Shown here: positions 9,054-17,047 of the stretch, piece by piece
Layout of the letters: every line of letters starts with the position of its first letter
Position numbering within the stretch: the stretch's first letter is position 1
Assembly (NCBI GenBank): GCA_937891785.1
Contig: CALAGN010000038.1
Coordinates: 1-64,000 of the forward strand
From: an uncultured Octadecabacter sp.
GTDB lineage: Bacteria; Pseudomonadota; Alphaproteobacteria; Rhodobacterales; Rhodobacteraceae
DNA length: 64,000 nt
Direction of reading: 5' to 3'
The notes under the pieces: generated by a model
Seen by the model: only the letters and a program-made list of their open reading frames with translations
The model's database searches: none
Told to the model about the DNA's origin: nothing
Translations under genes and position numbers: made by a program

Positions 9054-9881
9054 TTACCCTTTCACGCCGCCGGCACCGAAGCCGCGGGTTAGATAGCTTT
9101 GCAGGAAAGCGAAAACGATGATCAGCGGCACCGACATCATCACGGATGCGGCCATCAGCAATGACCACTCGATATTGAAGCTGGAAATCAGCATGTTCAT
9201 CACACCGGTCGTCAGGGGACGCGAACTATCCGAATTCACTAGCACGAGCGCGTAAAGGTATTCGTTCCAGCTTAGGATGAACGTGAATAGTGCTGTCGAA
9301 ATGATGCCCGGTAGCAGTTGCGGTAGGATCACGTCGCGAAACGCGCCCATCCGTGTCGCCCCGTCGCACAGGGCAGCACTTTCCAGGTCTTCTGGAATGC
9401 CCGCCATGAACGACCGCAGAAGCCACAGCGCGTAAGGTAACGCAAAGGTGGTGTAGGCGATCACAAGGCTAAAGATCGTGTTGGACACACCCAAGCCGAC
9501 AAGCAGCAAATAAAGCGGAATAATCAGGACGACCGACGGAAGCAAATAGGTGAACAGGACCAGAAACGCGAGGCTTTCACGGCCGCGGTATTTGAACCGC
9601 ACAAGGCTGAACGCGCCGAGCGTGGCCACGGCCACAACAACTAATGTAGTGGCGGATGACAAAATGATCGAGTTACGGAAATAGATCAGGAAGTTTGTTT
9701 CGCTTAGCAGCTTCCAATAGTGTTCGAACGTCCATGTCTCAGGCAAGATGGTGGGCGGGCGGCGAAACAGCTCGAACCCTGGCTTGACGGAGGTGACCAG
9801 CATCCAGAACAGCGGGAAGGCCACTGCCAGAACGATTGACCATGCCATGAGGTTGAACAGGATTTTCCGGAACGTCAGCAT
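9054..9881 (-). CDS. ABC importer permease, MalG type (CUT1)
   Basis: This 275-residue inner-membrane protein has six predicted hydrophobic segments and the cytoplasmic coupling motif for the ATPase around EDLESAALCDGATRMGAFRDVILPQLLPG (EAA loop, about residues 170-198). It begins MLTFRKILFNLMAWSIVLAVAFPLFWML, a normal MalG-type first helix. Its start overlaps the stop of the other permease by one base, so the two are coupled and should form the heterodimeric channel. Substrate specificity cannot be told from the permease. Confidence 0.92.
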   Translation of the reverse strand: MLTFRKILFNLMAWSIVLAVAFPLFWMLVTSVKPGFELFRRPPTILPETWTFEHYWKLLSETNFLIYFRNSIILSSATTLVVVAVATLGAFSLVRFKYRGRESLAFLVLFTYLLPSVVLIIPLYLLLVGLGVSNTIFSLVIAYTTFALPYALWLLRSFMAGIPEDLESAALCDGATRMGAFRDVILPQLLPGIISTALFTFILSWNEYLYALVLVNSDSSRPLTTGVMNMLISSFNIEWSLLMAASVMMSVPLIIVFAFLQSYLTRGFGAGGVKG

Positions 9882-10777
9882 TATGATCCCTCGTCGTCTT
9901 TGGTGCGGCGGATGTAGACGATCATGAACACCAGCATGATCAGCATCATGACCACGGCATAGGCGGATGCCATGCCCATGTCATTCAGGGCAAAAGCCTC
10001 TTGATAGACAAGCAATGGCAGGGTTTGCGTATCGTTCAGTGGCCCACCGCCCGTCAGCAGGAAAATCAGGTCGAATTCCTTGAAGTCCCAAATCGCGCGC
10101 AACATCACGATGACCACCAACACGTCGCGCAATTGGGGAAGCGTTATGTCGAAGAACCGGGCGATTGGTCCGGCGCCGTCAATTTTGGCGGCCTCATAGA
10201 GGGCGTCGGGAATGGATTGCAGGCGGGCCAGCACCGCGATGACGACAAACGGGAAATACTTCCACGCGCCGACCATAATAACCGAGATCATTGCGTTGGG
10301 CATTGTGCCCAGAAAATCCATCGGAAAGTCGATAATACCGACCTTCATAAGCAAGTGGTTCAGGATACCGTAAAGGTCATTAAACAGCCATTTCCAAACC
10401 AGCACGGCGACCACCGTTGAGATAAAGTAGGGGAAAAGGATCAGCGAACGTGCGAGGCTGCGAAACCAGATGTTCTGGTGCAGGACGAGCGCCATGCCGA
10501 TGCCAAAGATAAGTTGCAGCGACAGGCTGCCAATCGTCCAGATCAAGGTGTTCTTGAGTGCGTTCCAGAACTTGCCGCTTTGCAACAGCTCGGCATAGTT
10601 GCTCAGGCCGACCCATTCGCCTTCCAGCGTCGGGGTGAAAACATTGTAGAACGACAGATAGATGGCCGAAAACAGCGGATAGACAATGACCGCGCTGAAG
10701 ATCAGCACCGTAGGCGCGATCAGGGTCAAGCCAAGGGCCGCATAGCGCCGCTCTAGCAGGGTTTTCTGGCGGGACAT
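9881..10777 (-). CDS. ABC importer permease, MalF/UgpA type (CUT1)
   Basis: This 298-residue membrane protein has a short cytoplasmic N-terminus (MSRQKTLLERRYAALGL), then about six transmembrane helices, and an EAA loop at ALYEAAKIDGAGPIARFFDITLPQL. It pairs with the MalG-type permease downstream. The gene lies 73 bases after the solute-binding protein gene, and that gap holds a strong hairpin (10794-10821) that may lower permease expression relative to the binding protein. Confidence 0.92.
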   Translation of the reverse strand: MSRQKTLLERRYAALGLTLIAPTVLIFSAVIVYPLFSAIYLSFYNVFTPTLEGEWVGLSNYAELLQSGKFWNALKNTLIWTIGSLSLQLIFGIGMALVLHQNIWFRSLARSLILFPYFISTVVAVLVWKWLFNDLYGILNHLLMKVGIIDFPMDFLGTMPNAMISVIMVGAWKYFPFVVIAVLARLQSIPDALYEAAKIDGAGPIARFFDITLPQLRDVLVVIVMLRAIWDFKEFDLIFLLTGGGPLNDTQTLPLLVYQEAFALNDMGMASAYAVVMMLIMLVFMIVYIRRTKDDEGS

Positions 10778-10790
10778 AAGAGACTTTCAT

Positions 10791-10823
10791 AGTGCGGTCG
10801 CCCCGTTGAGGGAGCGACCGCTG
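10791..10823 (-). other. Intercistronic hairpin between binding-protein and permease genes
   Basis: An inverted repeat GCGGTCGC (10794-10801) and GCGACCGC (10814-10821), flanked by a further A-T pair, forms an 8-bp perfect GC-rich stem with a 12-base loop. There is no T-run after it on the minus strand, so it is not a standard terminator. Such hairpins behind binding-protein genes commonly protect upstream mRNA or reduce read-through, giving more binding protein than permease. The stem is seen in the sequence; the role is inference. Confidence 0.6.
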
Positions 10824-10850
10824 TCATTTACTGACAAGGTCAAGCTAGGC

Positions 10851-12188
10851 TTAGCCCTGCATGATGCCTTCGATCGTGCTGGACGCAACGCTAAGGGCTT
10901 CATCGACGTTATCGCCGTTCAGCACAACCTTTTGAACCAGATCAGCGATCACGTTCGAGCCGATGATCTCGCCGGCCTTGTCGTTGGAAGCGTGCGCTGT
11001 GCTTTCATAGCCAAGGTTGAACCCGCCAGCGGCAGCTGCCGCCATAACGTCAACTTCTTCCGGATATTTCTGGATGATGTCGTTGTCCTGATACATTGGG
11101 TTTTCGTTGATCGACTTAAGCACCGGAAGAACGTGCCCTGGTGCTGCATGCAGCTGCTGAATGTAGCCCTCGGGATCGAACAGGAACGCTGCGAACATTT
11201 TTGCGGCGTCTTTCTGTTGCGACTGGGCCGGAATGAACACCGACGGGAAGTCGTTGAAAGTCCAAGGCGCAACATCAGCCGAGATACGCGGATAGGTCAC
11301 GCAAGTGACGTGATCAGCTATGCCGGGATTTTGGTCACGCACGTTTGCCAAGACCCGCCCTGTGTAAATGCCGGATGCCGTGGCACCTGACACAAAAGCC
11401 GTCAGGCTTTCGCCCCAAGAATAGTTGGTGGCGCCGGGAGGGCAGAACTCGCGCATTTCGCGGTAGAATTCCAGCGCATTGCGTGTGCCTTCGTTATCAA
11501 TTGCGACCTGTAGGTCGGGGGTGAAGACTTGGCCGCCGGCCTGATGGATGAAACCGATAAAGATAAGCGACGTCATCGAATTGCTGCCATAGGGCAGGGG
11601 CGCACCGTAAATGCCACCGGTTTGCATCGCCGACATTGCTGCGCGCATCTCGTCCCATGTGGTCGGGGCGTTCTCGATGCCTGCTTGCTCCATCAAATCC
11701 TTACGCAACCACATCATGTTTGCGGCCGAATTGCCGATGCCGGTGCCGCAGTAATTGCCGTCAGCCGTGCGGAAAACGTCATTGGCACCTGAGTAGAAAT
11801 CATCAGCACCGATTGCATTGATCACGTCATCAAAGGGTTCGACCAACCCGTTTGCGTAATAAGACTGCACGGCAAAGGACGGCAGGTGCGTGACAATATC
11901 AGGCACTTCACCAGACGAGAACGCAGCGGCCAGTTGTGGCGCATAGCCTTCGTCCGAAGTCGTTTCAAACACAACGGTGATTTCAGGATGCAGGGCTTGG
12001 AATTTTGCAATCTGGAACTCATAGGCAGCCACCTGTGCAGGCGCTCCCTGCGGCGACCACCAACGAATTGTCGTGTTGGCTTGAGCGCGTGCACTGAAAG
12101 GCATCGCAGCCAGCGCGGTTGTTGCCGTCATGCCCATTAGGGCTGTGCGACGTGAAATACTATTCGAAAGTATCGAGCGTTTGGTCAC
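10851..12188 (-). CDS. ABC importer periplasmic solute-binding protein (sugar family 1), probable Tat substrate
   Basis: This 445-residue protein should capture the substrate in the periplasm for the permeases encoded downstream. The start is a GTG at 12188 with GGGAGA seven bases upstream. The leader MTKRSILSNSISRRTALMGM contains a twin-arginine motif (SRRTALM), a hydrophobic stretch and cleavage near ARA-QAN, so export through Tat is likely. The mature part (TTIRWWSPQGAPAQV, KFQALHPEITVVFETT) is typical of family 1 extracellular binding proteins of CUT1 systems. It is the first gene of the operon and is divergent from the IclR regulator with the operator at 12215 between them. Ligand unknown. 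Confidence 0.9.
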   Translation of the reverse strand: MTKRSILSNSISRRTALMGMTATTALAAMPFSARAQANTTIRWWSPQGAPAQVAAYEFQIAKFQALHPEITVVFETTSDEGYAPQLAAAFSSGEVPDIVTHLPSFAVQSYYANGLVEPFDDVINAIGADDFYSGANDVFRTADGNYCGTGIGNSAANMMWLRKDLMEQAGIENAPTTWDEMRAAMSAMQTGGIYGAPLPYGSNSMTSLIFIGFIHQAGGQVFTPDLQVAIDNEGTRNALEFYREMREFCPPGATNYSWGESLTAFVSGATASGIYTGRVLANVRDQNPGIADHVTCVTYPRISADVAPWTFNDFPSVFIPAQSQQKDAAKMFAAFLFDPEGYIQQLHAAPGHVLPVLKSINENPMYQDNDIIQKYPEEVDVMAAAAAGGFNLGYESTAHASNDKAGEIIGSNVIADLVQKVVLNGDNVDEALSVASSTIEGIMQG

Positions 12189-12214
12189 CGTGTTCTCCCA
12201 CCTAATTTGAATTT

Positions 12215-12243
12215 GTTCACATAGCGAACGATTGTGCGATAAT
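12215..12243. promoter_or_regulatory. IclR-type tripartite operator, site a (importer operon/iclR)
   Basis: GTTCACATAGCGAAC (12215-12229) is an inverted repeat with GTTC/GAAC ends, followed after four bases by a third half-site, GTGCGATAAT (12234-12243). The same layout recurs at five other intergenic gaps in block 1. This copy lies 27 bases upstream of the importer GTG and about 140 bases upstream of the likely iclR start, so it could control both divergent units, including autoregulation. The arrangement resembles PcaU/PobR-type operators of the IclR family; protein binding is inferred. Confidence 0.7.
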
Positions 12244-12385
12244 TGATCGTTCTGCTGAGTCGTGCAAGCACAAAAATCAGAATCTGTAGATTCGACGTTG
12301 ACGATTCTTGTGATAGGAAGGCGTGAACAATGACGTGCAGGGCACAATCCTTGGCGCGACCGCAATCGAACATCAAGGAAAACGC

Positions 12386-13261
12386 ATGGCAAAAGCAACT
12401 GACGGCAAAAAGAGCAAGGCGGCGGCCAAGAACAAGAACGTTGGCCGGTCTGGTTTAATGACCGCTGCCGACGATCTTGACGACAACTCCACTGATGAAA
12501 TCGTTAGTTCACGGGACTACGTCATCTCTCTGGCTCGTGGGCTGGAAGTGCTACGCGCTTTCAATCGGACGCGACGGAAGATGACCTTGTCCGACGTGGC
12601 CGCCGAGACCGGAAATACCCGTGCGGGCGCGCGACGCATTTTGCTGACTCTCGTGCGAGAGGGCTATGCAGTTGCGGACGGGCGGCTTTTTGACCTCACA
12701 CCACAGGTGCTGGAGCTGGGATTCTCGGTGCTGTCGTCAAAAGGAACATGGGACATTGCCCGCCCGTTCATGGAACATCTCTCTGAGGAAACCCGTGAAA
12801 GTGTCTCTGCCGCAGTTCTGGATGAATACAGTGTCGTTTATGTCAGCGGCACCCAGTTTCACCGTGTGATCAGTGTCGGCATTACCGTAGGTCGCCGATT
12901 TCCGGCCCATTGCACCGCGACAGGCCGCGTCCTATTGGCGGCACTCCCCGAGGAGCAATGGCCTGACATGCTGAATGCGATTTCGCTTACCCGCATGACT
13001 GACCGCACCGTCACCGACAAAAATGCCTTTCGGGAAATTCTCAAAGACGTCCGTGCCAAGGGCTGGGCGTTGGTGGATCAGGAATTGGAGCATGGGCTTT
13101 TGTCGATTGCAGTGCCAGTTTACCAATCCTCCGGCGGCATCATCGGTGCTATCAATGTGGGTATCCCGACACTTCGGATGACCCCCGAAGGGATGGTGAC
13201 GGAAATCCTTCCGAAGCTACAGGCGACGGTGGACAGCATCGCGCTGGCGCTCAGACGTTAA
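12386..13261 (+). CDS. IclR-family transcriptional regulator (PcaR/PcaU/PobR type)
   Basis: This 291-residue regulator has a basic, Lys/Ala-rich N-terminal tail, a winged helix-turn-helix (about residues 50-110, with LSDVAAETGNTRAGARRILLTLVREGYA), and a C-terminal IclR effector domain (TGRVLLAALPEEQW, LEHGLLSIAVPVYQ, INVGIPTLRM). The start at 12386 follows AAGGA by six bases; a GTG at 12323 in the same frame is possible. It is the only regulator in block 1 and is divergent from the importer operon. Six matching operators suggest it controls the whole block. Its stop overlaps the convergent FAD oxidase stop in a shared TTAA. Whether it activates or represses, and its effector, are not visible. 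Confidence 0.9.
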   Translation: MAKATDGKKSKAAAKNKNVGRSGLMTAADDLDDNSTDEIVSSRDYVISLARGLEVLRAFNRTRRKMTLSDVAAETGNTRAGARRILLTLVREGYAVADGRLFDLTPQVLELGFSVLSSKGTWDIARPFMEHLSEETRESVSAAVLDEYSVVYVSGTQFHRVISVGITVGRRFPAHCTATGRVLLAALPEEQWPDMLNAISLTRMTDRTVTDKNAFREILKDVRAKGWALVDQELEHGLLSIAVPVYQSSGGIIGAINVGIPTLRMTPEGMVTEILPKLQATVDSIALALRR

Positions 13262-14385
13262 TTTGCGAAACGGGCAGGTGAGAACGGACCGGCGTCAAAG
13301 TCGGTCGGTGCGTCCATCGCTATTTGCGCGGCCATCCGACCAACCAACGGCCCAAGCGTGTAGCCGGCGTCGCCCGGTATCGCCATGATGATCCGTTTCG
13401 TGTAGGGCAGGGGGCCAATCACTGATGCGCCATCAATCGTTGTGTTCATTCCGGCCCATGTTCGGATTACCTTAAGGCTCGAGATTGCAGGGGCCAATCG
13501 CGCCGCAAGGGCGACGTTCTGCAACATGGAATCGTGGCGAACTGTTGGAGGGGCGTGGCTTCCCTGGCTTGTTGCAGGCCAGCCGCCGCCGATCACGATC
13601 TGGCCCGAGCTGAATTGCTTCAAGGTGATTGACCGCTCGGCATGCTGCACAAGGTGATTGATGACAGGCGCACCGGGTTCGGTGATGTTCATGTGCAATG
13701 GTTCTGCGCGCGTCGGTAGCGTGACGCTAAAGGCATTTACCAAATCGCCCGATCCCCAAGCCGCGGCGATAACGACCTGATCAGCGTGCAAGGTGGCGTC
13801 TGGCGTATCTATCTCGACGTCGTGCGACGTCATGCGAAGTTGTGTCACCCGATCTGTGAGGCGTGTGACGCCAGCCGCTTCTGCCCGCCTTTTCAACAAA
13901 CGGTTTGCAAGTAGCGGGTTCAGTTTGCCTTCGTCGCGGCACAGTTCGGCGCCGACGATCTGCGGCCCAAGCCAAGGCGCAATCCTGTCAAGACTTACGC
14001 GGTCTAGTAACTCGACTGACAGCCCTTTCGCCGCTTCGCGTGCCGCCTTTTTTTCCAGAAAGGCCAGTTGATCGGCGGTCTCTGCCAGCATCAGACCGCC
14101 TTTGCGGACCAACTCGACCCCGCCCAGCGCAGCGTCGAGTTTCACCCATTCCTCCGCCGCAGCGCGGTAGAACGGCAATGCGGCCTCAACATTGGGAACC
14201 TGATCAGGATAAAGCCGCATGAACCGGCTTTGCATCTGTACATGAAGCGATCCGGCATTGGCATCGGATCCGGCATTTACGCCTGCGTCGACCAGCGTGA
14301 CTTTCGCCCCAGCCTCGGCCAGCGTGATCGCGGTGATTGTTCCCGTCACGCCGCCGCCGATGACCAGAATGTCAGGCTTCGCCAT
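13258..14385 (-). CDS. DAO-family FAD-dependent oxidoreductase (opine/D-amino acid oxidase-like), copy 1
   Basis: This 375-residue flavoenzyme of the D-amino-acid/glycine oxidase fold should oxidise a secondary or primary amine to an imine. It has the FAD-binding GGGVTG motif (10-15) after MAKPDILVI, the DANAGSLHVQMQS segment, and a C-terminal GDAGYTLGPLVGR FAD-contact region. The start at 14385 gives a normal Rossmann N-terminus; the frame overlaps the preceding fused oxidoreductase gene by 14 bases. With that gene it makes an HcnABC/OoxAB-like set, in which this protein is the catalytic HcnC/OoxB-type subunit. It is about the size and style of the oxidase at 21634-22776. Confidence 0.85.
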   Translation of the reverse strand: MAKPDILVIGGGVTGTITAITLAEAGAKVTLVDAGVNAGSDANAGSLHVQMQSRFMRLYPDQVPNVEAALPFYRAAAEEWVKLDAALGGVELVRKGGLMLAETADQLAFLEKKAAREAAKGLSVELLDRVSLDRIAPWLGPQIVGAELCRDEGKLNPLLANRLLKRRAEAAGVTRLTDRVTQLRMTSHDVEIDTPDATLHADQVVIAAAWGSGDLVNAFSVTLPTRAEPLHMNITEPGAPVINHLVQHAERSITLKQFSSGQIVIGGGWPATSQGSHAPPTVRHDSMLQNVALAARLAPAISSLKVIRTWAGMNTTIDGASVIGPLPYTKRIIMAIPGDAGYTLGPLVGRMAAQIAMDAPTDFDAGPFSPARFAN

Positions 14386-16033
14386 CGAGCGCCTCTTGGG
14401 CGGCAAGGATCGCGGAAATCGCCACGGGTTTGATCGGCACGCGCGGTGCGAAAAAGCTGAGATCCTCAATCGGTTTGCCGGTCGTTTCGGCCACCATCCG
14501 CGCGACCACAGGCCCGCAGTAACGCCCTTGACAACGTCCCATGCCGACCCGTGTCGCGCGTTTCAAAGTGCCTGCATGACCCGGCCGATCATCCAGTCCG
14601 ACTTGGATATCATCCAAGGTCAGTTCCTCGCAGCGACAGATCGGCGTGTCCCCCGACAGCGCCGCAACGCCGCGCGGGGCGATGTCGTAAAGCCGCCAGA
14701 GACGGGATTGGAACCGACGATGGCGGGTTAGCGCCCGCTGGGCGCCGTGCAGATCATAGGCATCGCCAAACCCGCTCGCGGCGGCGGCGTGAGCGCCCGC
14801 AATCGTGCCCTCGACACGTGCCGCTGGCGCACCGCCCAGCCCTTTGCAATCGCCAACTGCATATAACCCCGACACGGAGGTTTGCATCGTGGGATCGGTT
14901 TGGCACCTTAAATGGCCCATCTTGGTGTCATAATGCATCTTTGCCCCCAACAGGCGCAGGATTTCGTTCTGTGGCTCAAAACCGGCGTTCATACACAGGG
15001 CGTCGACGGTGACGGTTTCTTCATCTCCCCCAGCCCCCTGAAACGTAGCTGCCAACGCTCCATCCTGTTTGGCGACTCCGGTCAAATCGCAGGCACTGCG
15101 AACCGCCACGCCCATACGCCGCAGGGCCAGTTCCATCTTCAGACCCTTTAGGGTTAACATCGGCCCCGATACTGCCATAGCCAGCGCGGCGAGCGGACGA
15201 GTAGCGGGGTGAGATGCGCGGTCCGCCAGTCGCACAATTTCGGCCCCCCCGCGGGTGAGTTCCAATGCGACCTGAAGGTTCAGCGGACCTGACCCGCAAA
15301 TTGCGACGCGCTGCCCCGGCAGTGTGCCATAACTGCGCCACAGAGTTTGGGCCGCACCGGTCGTCATCACGCCGGGCAGCGTCCAACCGGGAACCATGAC
15401 GGGGCGCTCATAGGCACCGGTCGCAACAATCGCCATATTGGGGCGTGCGATGATAGGGGTTTCCCCCTGCTGGGCGAGAAACAACAACGGGTCGAACGCG
15501 CCCCAGATTTCGACCCCGCTCAGGATTTCGGCACCGGACGCTACCGCCGCAGCCACAAGATCTGCACCGTCGCCCTGCTGCGCGTCCAGAACCGAGCCAT
15601 CGGCGGATTGTTTGTAATACTGCCCGCCCGCAACCTTGCGTTCATCCAGTATCACCACACGCGCTCCAGCCTTTGCCGCAGCAATGGCCGCCGATAAGCC
15701 ACCCGCACCGCCACCAATCACGAGCACATCCGGCGTCAGGTGGAGGGGGTCGGACGGGGGAGGCGCAGACCCCGTGAACGCGGGAAATGGCACCTGACGC
15801 GTCACCGTCATGCCGTCTTTGGCCGGTGACATGCATGCCCGCACATTCGGTTTTCCATCAACTGTTACCAGACAGTCCTGACATACGCCCATTCCACAGA
15901 ACATCCCGCGCTCTGCAGACTTCGCAGTTTCGCGGAAATTGCGATGGCCGGCTTTCGTCAACGCGGCGGCAAGGCTCTGCCCCGTCTTGGCGGTGATGGC
16001 ATGTCCTTGAAACGTAAAGGTGATCTTAGTCAT
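14372..16033 (-). CDS. Fused HcnA-HcnB-like [2Fe-2S]/FAD oxidoreductase (opine oxidase A type)
   Basis: The 553-residue protein joins three modules. Residues 1-90 form a [2Fe-2S] domain with Cys46, Cys51, Cys54 and Cys67 (CxxxxCxxC then C). From about residue 100 there is an FAD/NAD(P)-binding pyridine-nucleotide disulfide reductase-like domain starting DVLVIGGGAGGLSAA. The C-terminus is a BFD-like iron-sulfur region with CRCEE and, further on, GRCQGRYC. HcnA and HcnB are separate genes in hydrogen cyanide synthase, but fused forms occur with opine, D-hydroxyproline or sarcosine-type oxidases. It probably passes electrons from the DAO subunit encoded next. It overlaps the preceding dehydrogenase-like gene by eight bases. 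Substrate unknown. Confidence 0.85.
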   Translation of the reverse strand: MTKITFTFQGHAITAKTGQSLAAALTKAGHRNFRETAKSAERGMFCGMGVCQDCLVTVDGKPNVRACMSPAKDGMTVTRQVPFPAFTGSAPPPSDPLHLTPDVLVIGGGAGGLSAAIAAAKAGARVVILDERKVAGGQYYKQSADGSVLDAQQGDGADLVAAAVASGAEILSGVEIWGAFDPLLFLAQQGETPIIARPNMAIVATGAYERPVMVPGWTLPGVMTTGAAQTLWRSYGTLPGQRVAICGSGPLNLQVALELTRGGAEIVRLADRASHPATRPLAALAMAVSGPMLTLKGLKMELALRRMGVAVRSACDLTGVAKQDGALAATFQGAGGDEETVTVDALCMNAGFEPQNEILRLLGAKMHYDTKMGHLRCQTDPTMQTSVSGLYAVGDCKGLGGAPAARVEGTIAGAHAAAASGFGDAYDLHGAQRALTRHRRFQSRLWRLYDIAPRGVAALSGDTPICRCEELTLDDIQVGLDDRPGHAGTLKRATRVGMGRCQGRYCGPVVARMVAETTGKPIEDLSFFAPRVPIKPVAISAILAAQEALDGEA

Positions 16034-16991
16034 CGTCGCTCTCATCCAACAGTTTATCGCGTGCTGCAATCAGTTGGGCGACCGCTTGCGCGCGCCACGC
16101 AACACGGGCCGGAATATCCTGTTCTTGCAAAAACTCGCGTCGCTCGGCAGTGACACGCGCCACCAGTGCATCGGTCCAATCGACAGTTTCACCCCGCGCT
16201 TCCCCCATACGTTTGTAGGCCGGCCCCATACGGGCTGCATGGGCGCCGATCCCGCCAGGTGTGTTGAGTTCTGCTGTCTCGAACGGGCCGGACAACGCCC
16301 AGCGTGGACCAAGACCAAGTCGCATAATAGCGTCAATTCCTGCGACATCCGTCACGCCCTCCGCGACAAGCCGATAAGCTTCGCGCAGCACAGCGCCTTG
16401 CAGCCTGTTCAACACGAACCCTTCAATCTCGTGCCCCAGTTCGACCGTGGCAAAGCCCGCAGCGCTGAAAAGCTGCGCTGCCTTGGTGGTGAAACGCTGA
16501 TCGGTTCCGGCTGCCGGTACAAGTTCGATCACGCGCAAGATCGAGGGCGGATTGACGGGATGCGCAACCAGACAGCGGGCTTGCTCTGCTTTATCTGGCA
16601 CAATGAGCGAGATGGTGATGGCCGAGGATGCGGTCGCCAGTACGGTCTCGGGCCCGGTTTCACGCAAGAGTTTGGTGAATATGCCTTGCTTGGCCTCAAG
16701 GTTCTCCGGCCCGCATTCAAGAACAAGGGCTGCCGTTCGTAGATGATCATCTGGCGCGGCAGTAACCACAACGGTGCCCGCGGTATCCTTGGATAGGCCA
16801 GCCGTTGTGATTGCCTGATGCTGATGTGCCAATGCGGTAGGGACCGCGTCGCGCCGTGCGACATCAGGGTCGACCAACAGAACCTGTGCGCCGGCTTCGG
16901 AAAAAGCAGCAGAAAACGCGACACCGATTGACCCTGCGCCAAGGATGACAATTGGAGAGCTATTCAAAAGGGTCTTCGGAATATCTTGCAT
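16026..16991 (-). CDS. 3-hydroxyacyl-CoA dehydrogenase-like NAD-dependent oxidoreductase
   Basis: This 321-residue protein has an NAD-binding Rossmann domain (IVILGAGSIGVAFSAAFSEAG, about 14-34) and the helical C-terminal domain of the hydroxyacyl-CoA dehydrogenase superfamily (VAHPVNPP, GFVLNRLQGAVLREAYRLVAEGV). It is the length of lambda-crystallin/L-gulonate 3-dehydrogenase and of the carnitine dehydrogenase NAD domain, so it may oxidise a free 3-hydroxy acid rather than a CoA ester. A 3-keto acid product would suit the BKACE at 1799. No thioesterase domain is attached. The ATG at 16991 lies at the predicted transcription start, with no ribosome-binding site, suggesting a leaderless message. 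Confidence 0.8.
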   Translation of the reverse strand: MQDIPKTLLNSSPIVILGAGSIGVAFSAAFSEAGAQVLLVDPDVARRDAVPTALAHQHQAITTAGLSKDTAGTVVVTAAPDDHLRTAALVLECGPENLEAKQGIFTKLLRETGPETVLATASSAITISLIVPDKAEQARCLVAHPVNPPSILRVIELVPAAGTDQRFTTKAAQLFSAAGFATVELGHEIEGFVLNRLQGAVLREAYRLVAEGVTDVAGIDAIMRLGLGPRWALSGPFETAELNTPGGIGAHAARMGPAYKRMGEARGETVDWTDALVARVTAERREFLQEQDIPARVAWRAQAVAQLIAARDKLLDESDDD

Positions 16992-16993
16992 AT

Positions 16994-17018
16994 GTTCACA
17001 TAACGCACAACTGTGCGA
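16994..17018. promoter_or_regulatory. IclR-type tripartite operator, site b
   Basis: GTTCACATAACGCAC (16994-17008) is followed after four bases by GTGCGAAGTA (17013-17022), matching the other five sites in half-sites and spacing. It lies in the 56-base gap between the divergent dehydrogenase (start 16991) and SDR (start 17048) and covers the predicted -10 box of the former. Binding there would be expected to block transcription, or to need an activator position on the other side for the SDR. Inference from sequence only. Confidence 0.7.
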
Positions 17019-17027
17019 AGTAGGCAA
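16998..17027 (-). promoter_or_regulatory. Predicted sigma-70-type promoter for a leaderless message
   Basis: On the minus strand, TTGCCT (17027-17022) and TTATGT (17003-16998) are separated by 18 bases. Seven bases beyond the -10 box is the A of the ATG at 16991, so transcription would begin at or next to the start codon. This fits the lack of any Shine-Dalgarno sequence there. The boxes are only moderate matches to consensus. Confidence 0.4.
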
Positions 17028-17047
17028 TCTGTTAGTTTGTATTTTAG

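Noticed and set aside
6989-16033. A standard hydroxyproline catabolic pathway (DAO dehydrogenase, DapA-like deaminase, semialdehyde dehydrogenase)
   Set aside because: No 4-hydroxyproline epimerase gene is present, the aldehyde dehydrogenase is linked to a class III aminotransferase, and the importer is sugar-type. Some steps may still be analogous.
1799-16991. A carnitine degradation pathway (BKACE plus carnitine dehydrogenase)
   Set aside because: The dehydrogenase-like protein lacks the fused thioesterase domain and there is no betaine-type transporter; the presence of an aldolase and aminotransferase does not fit.
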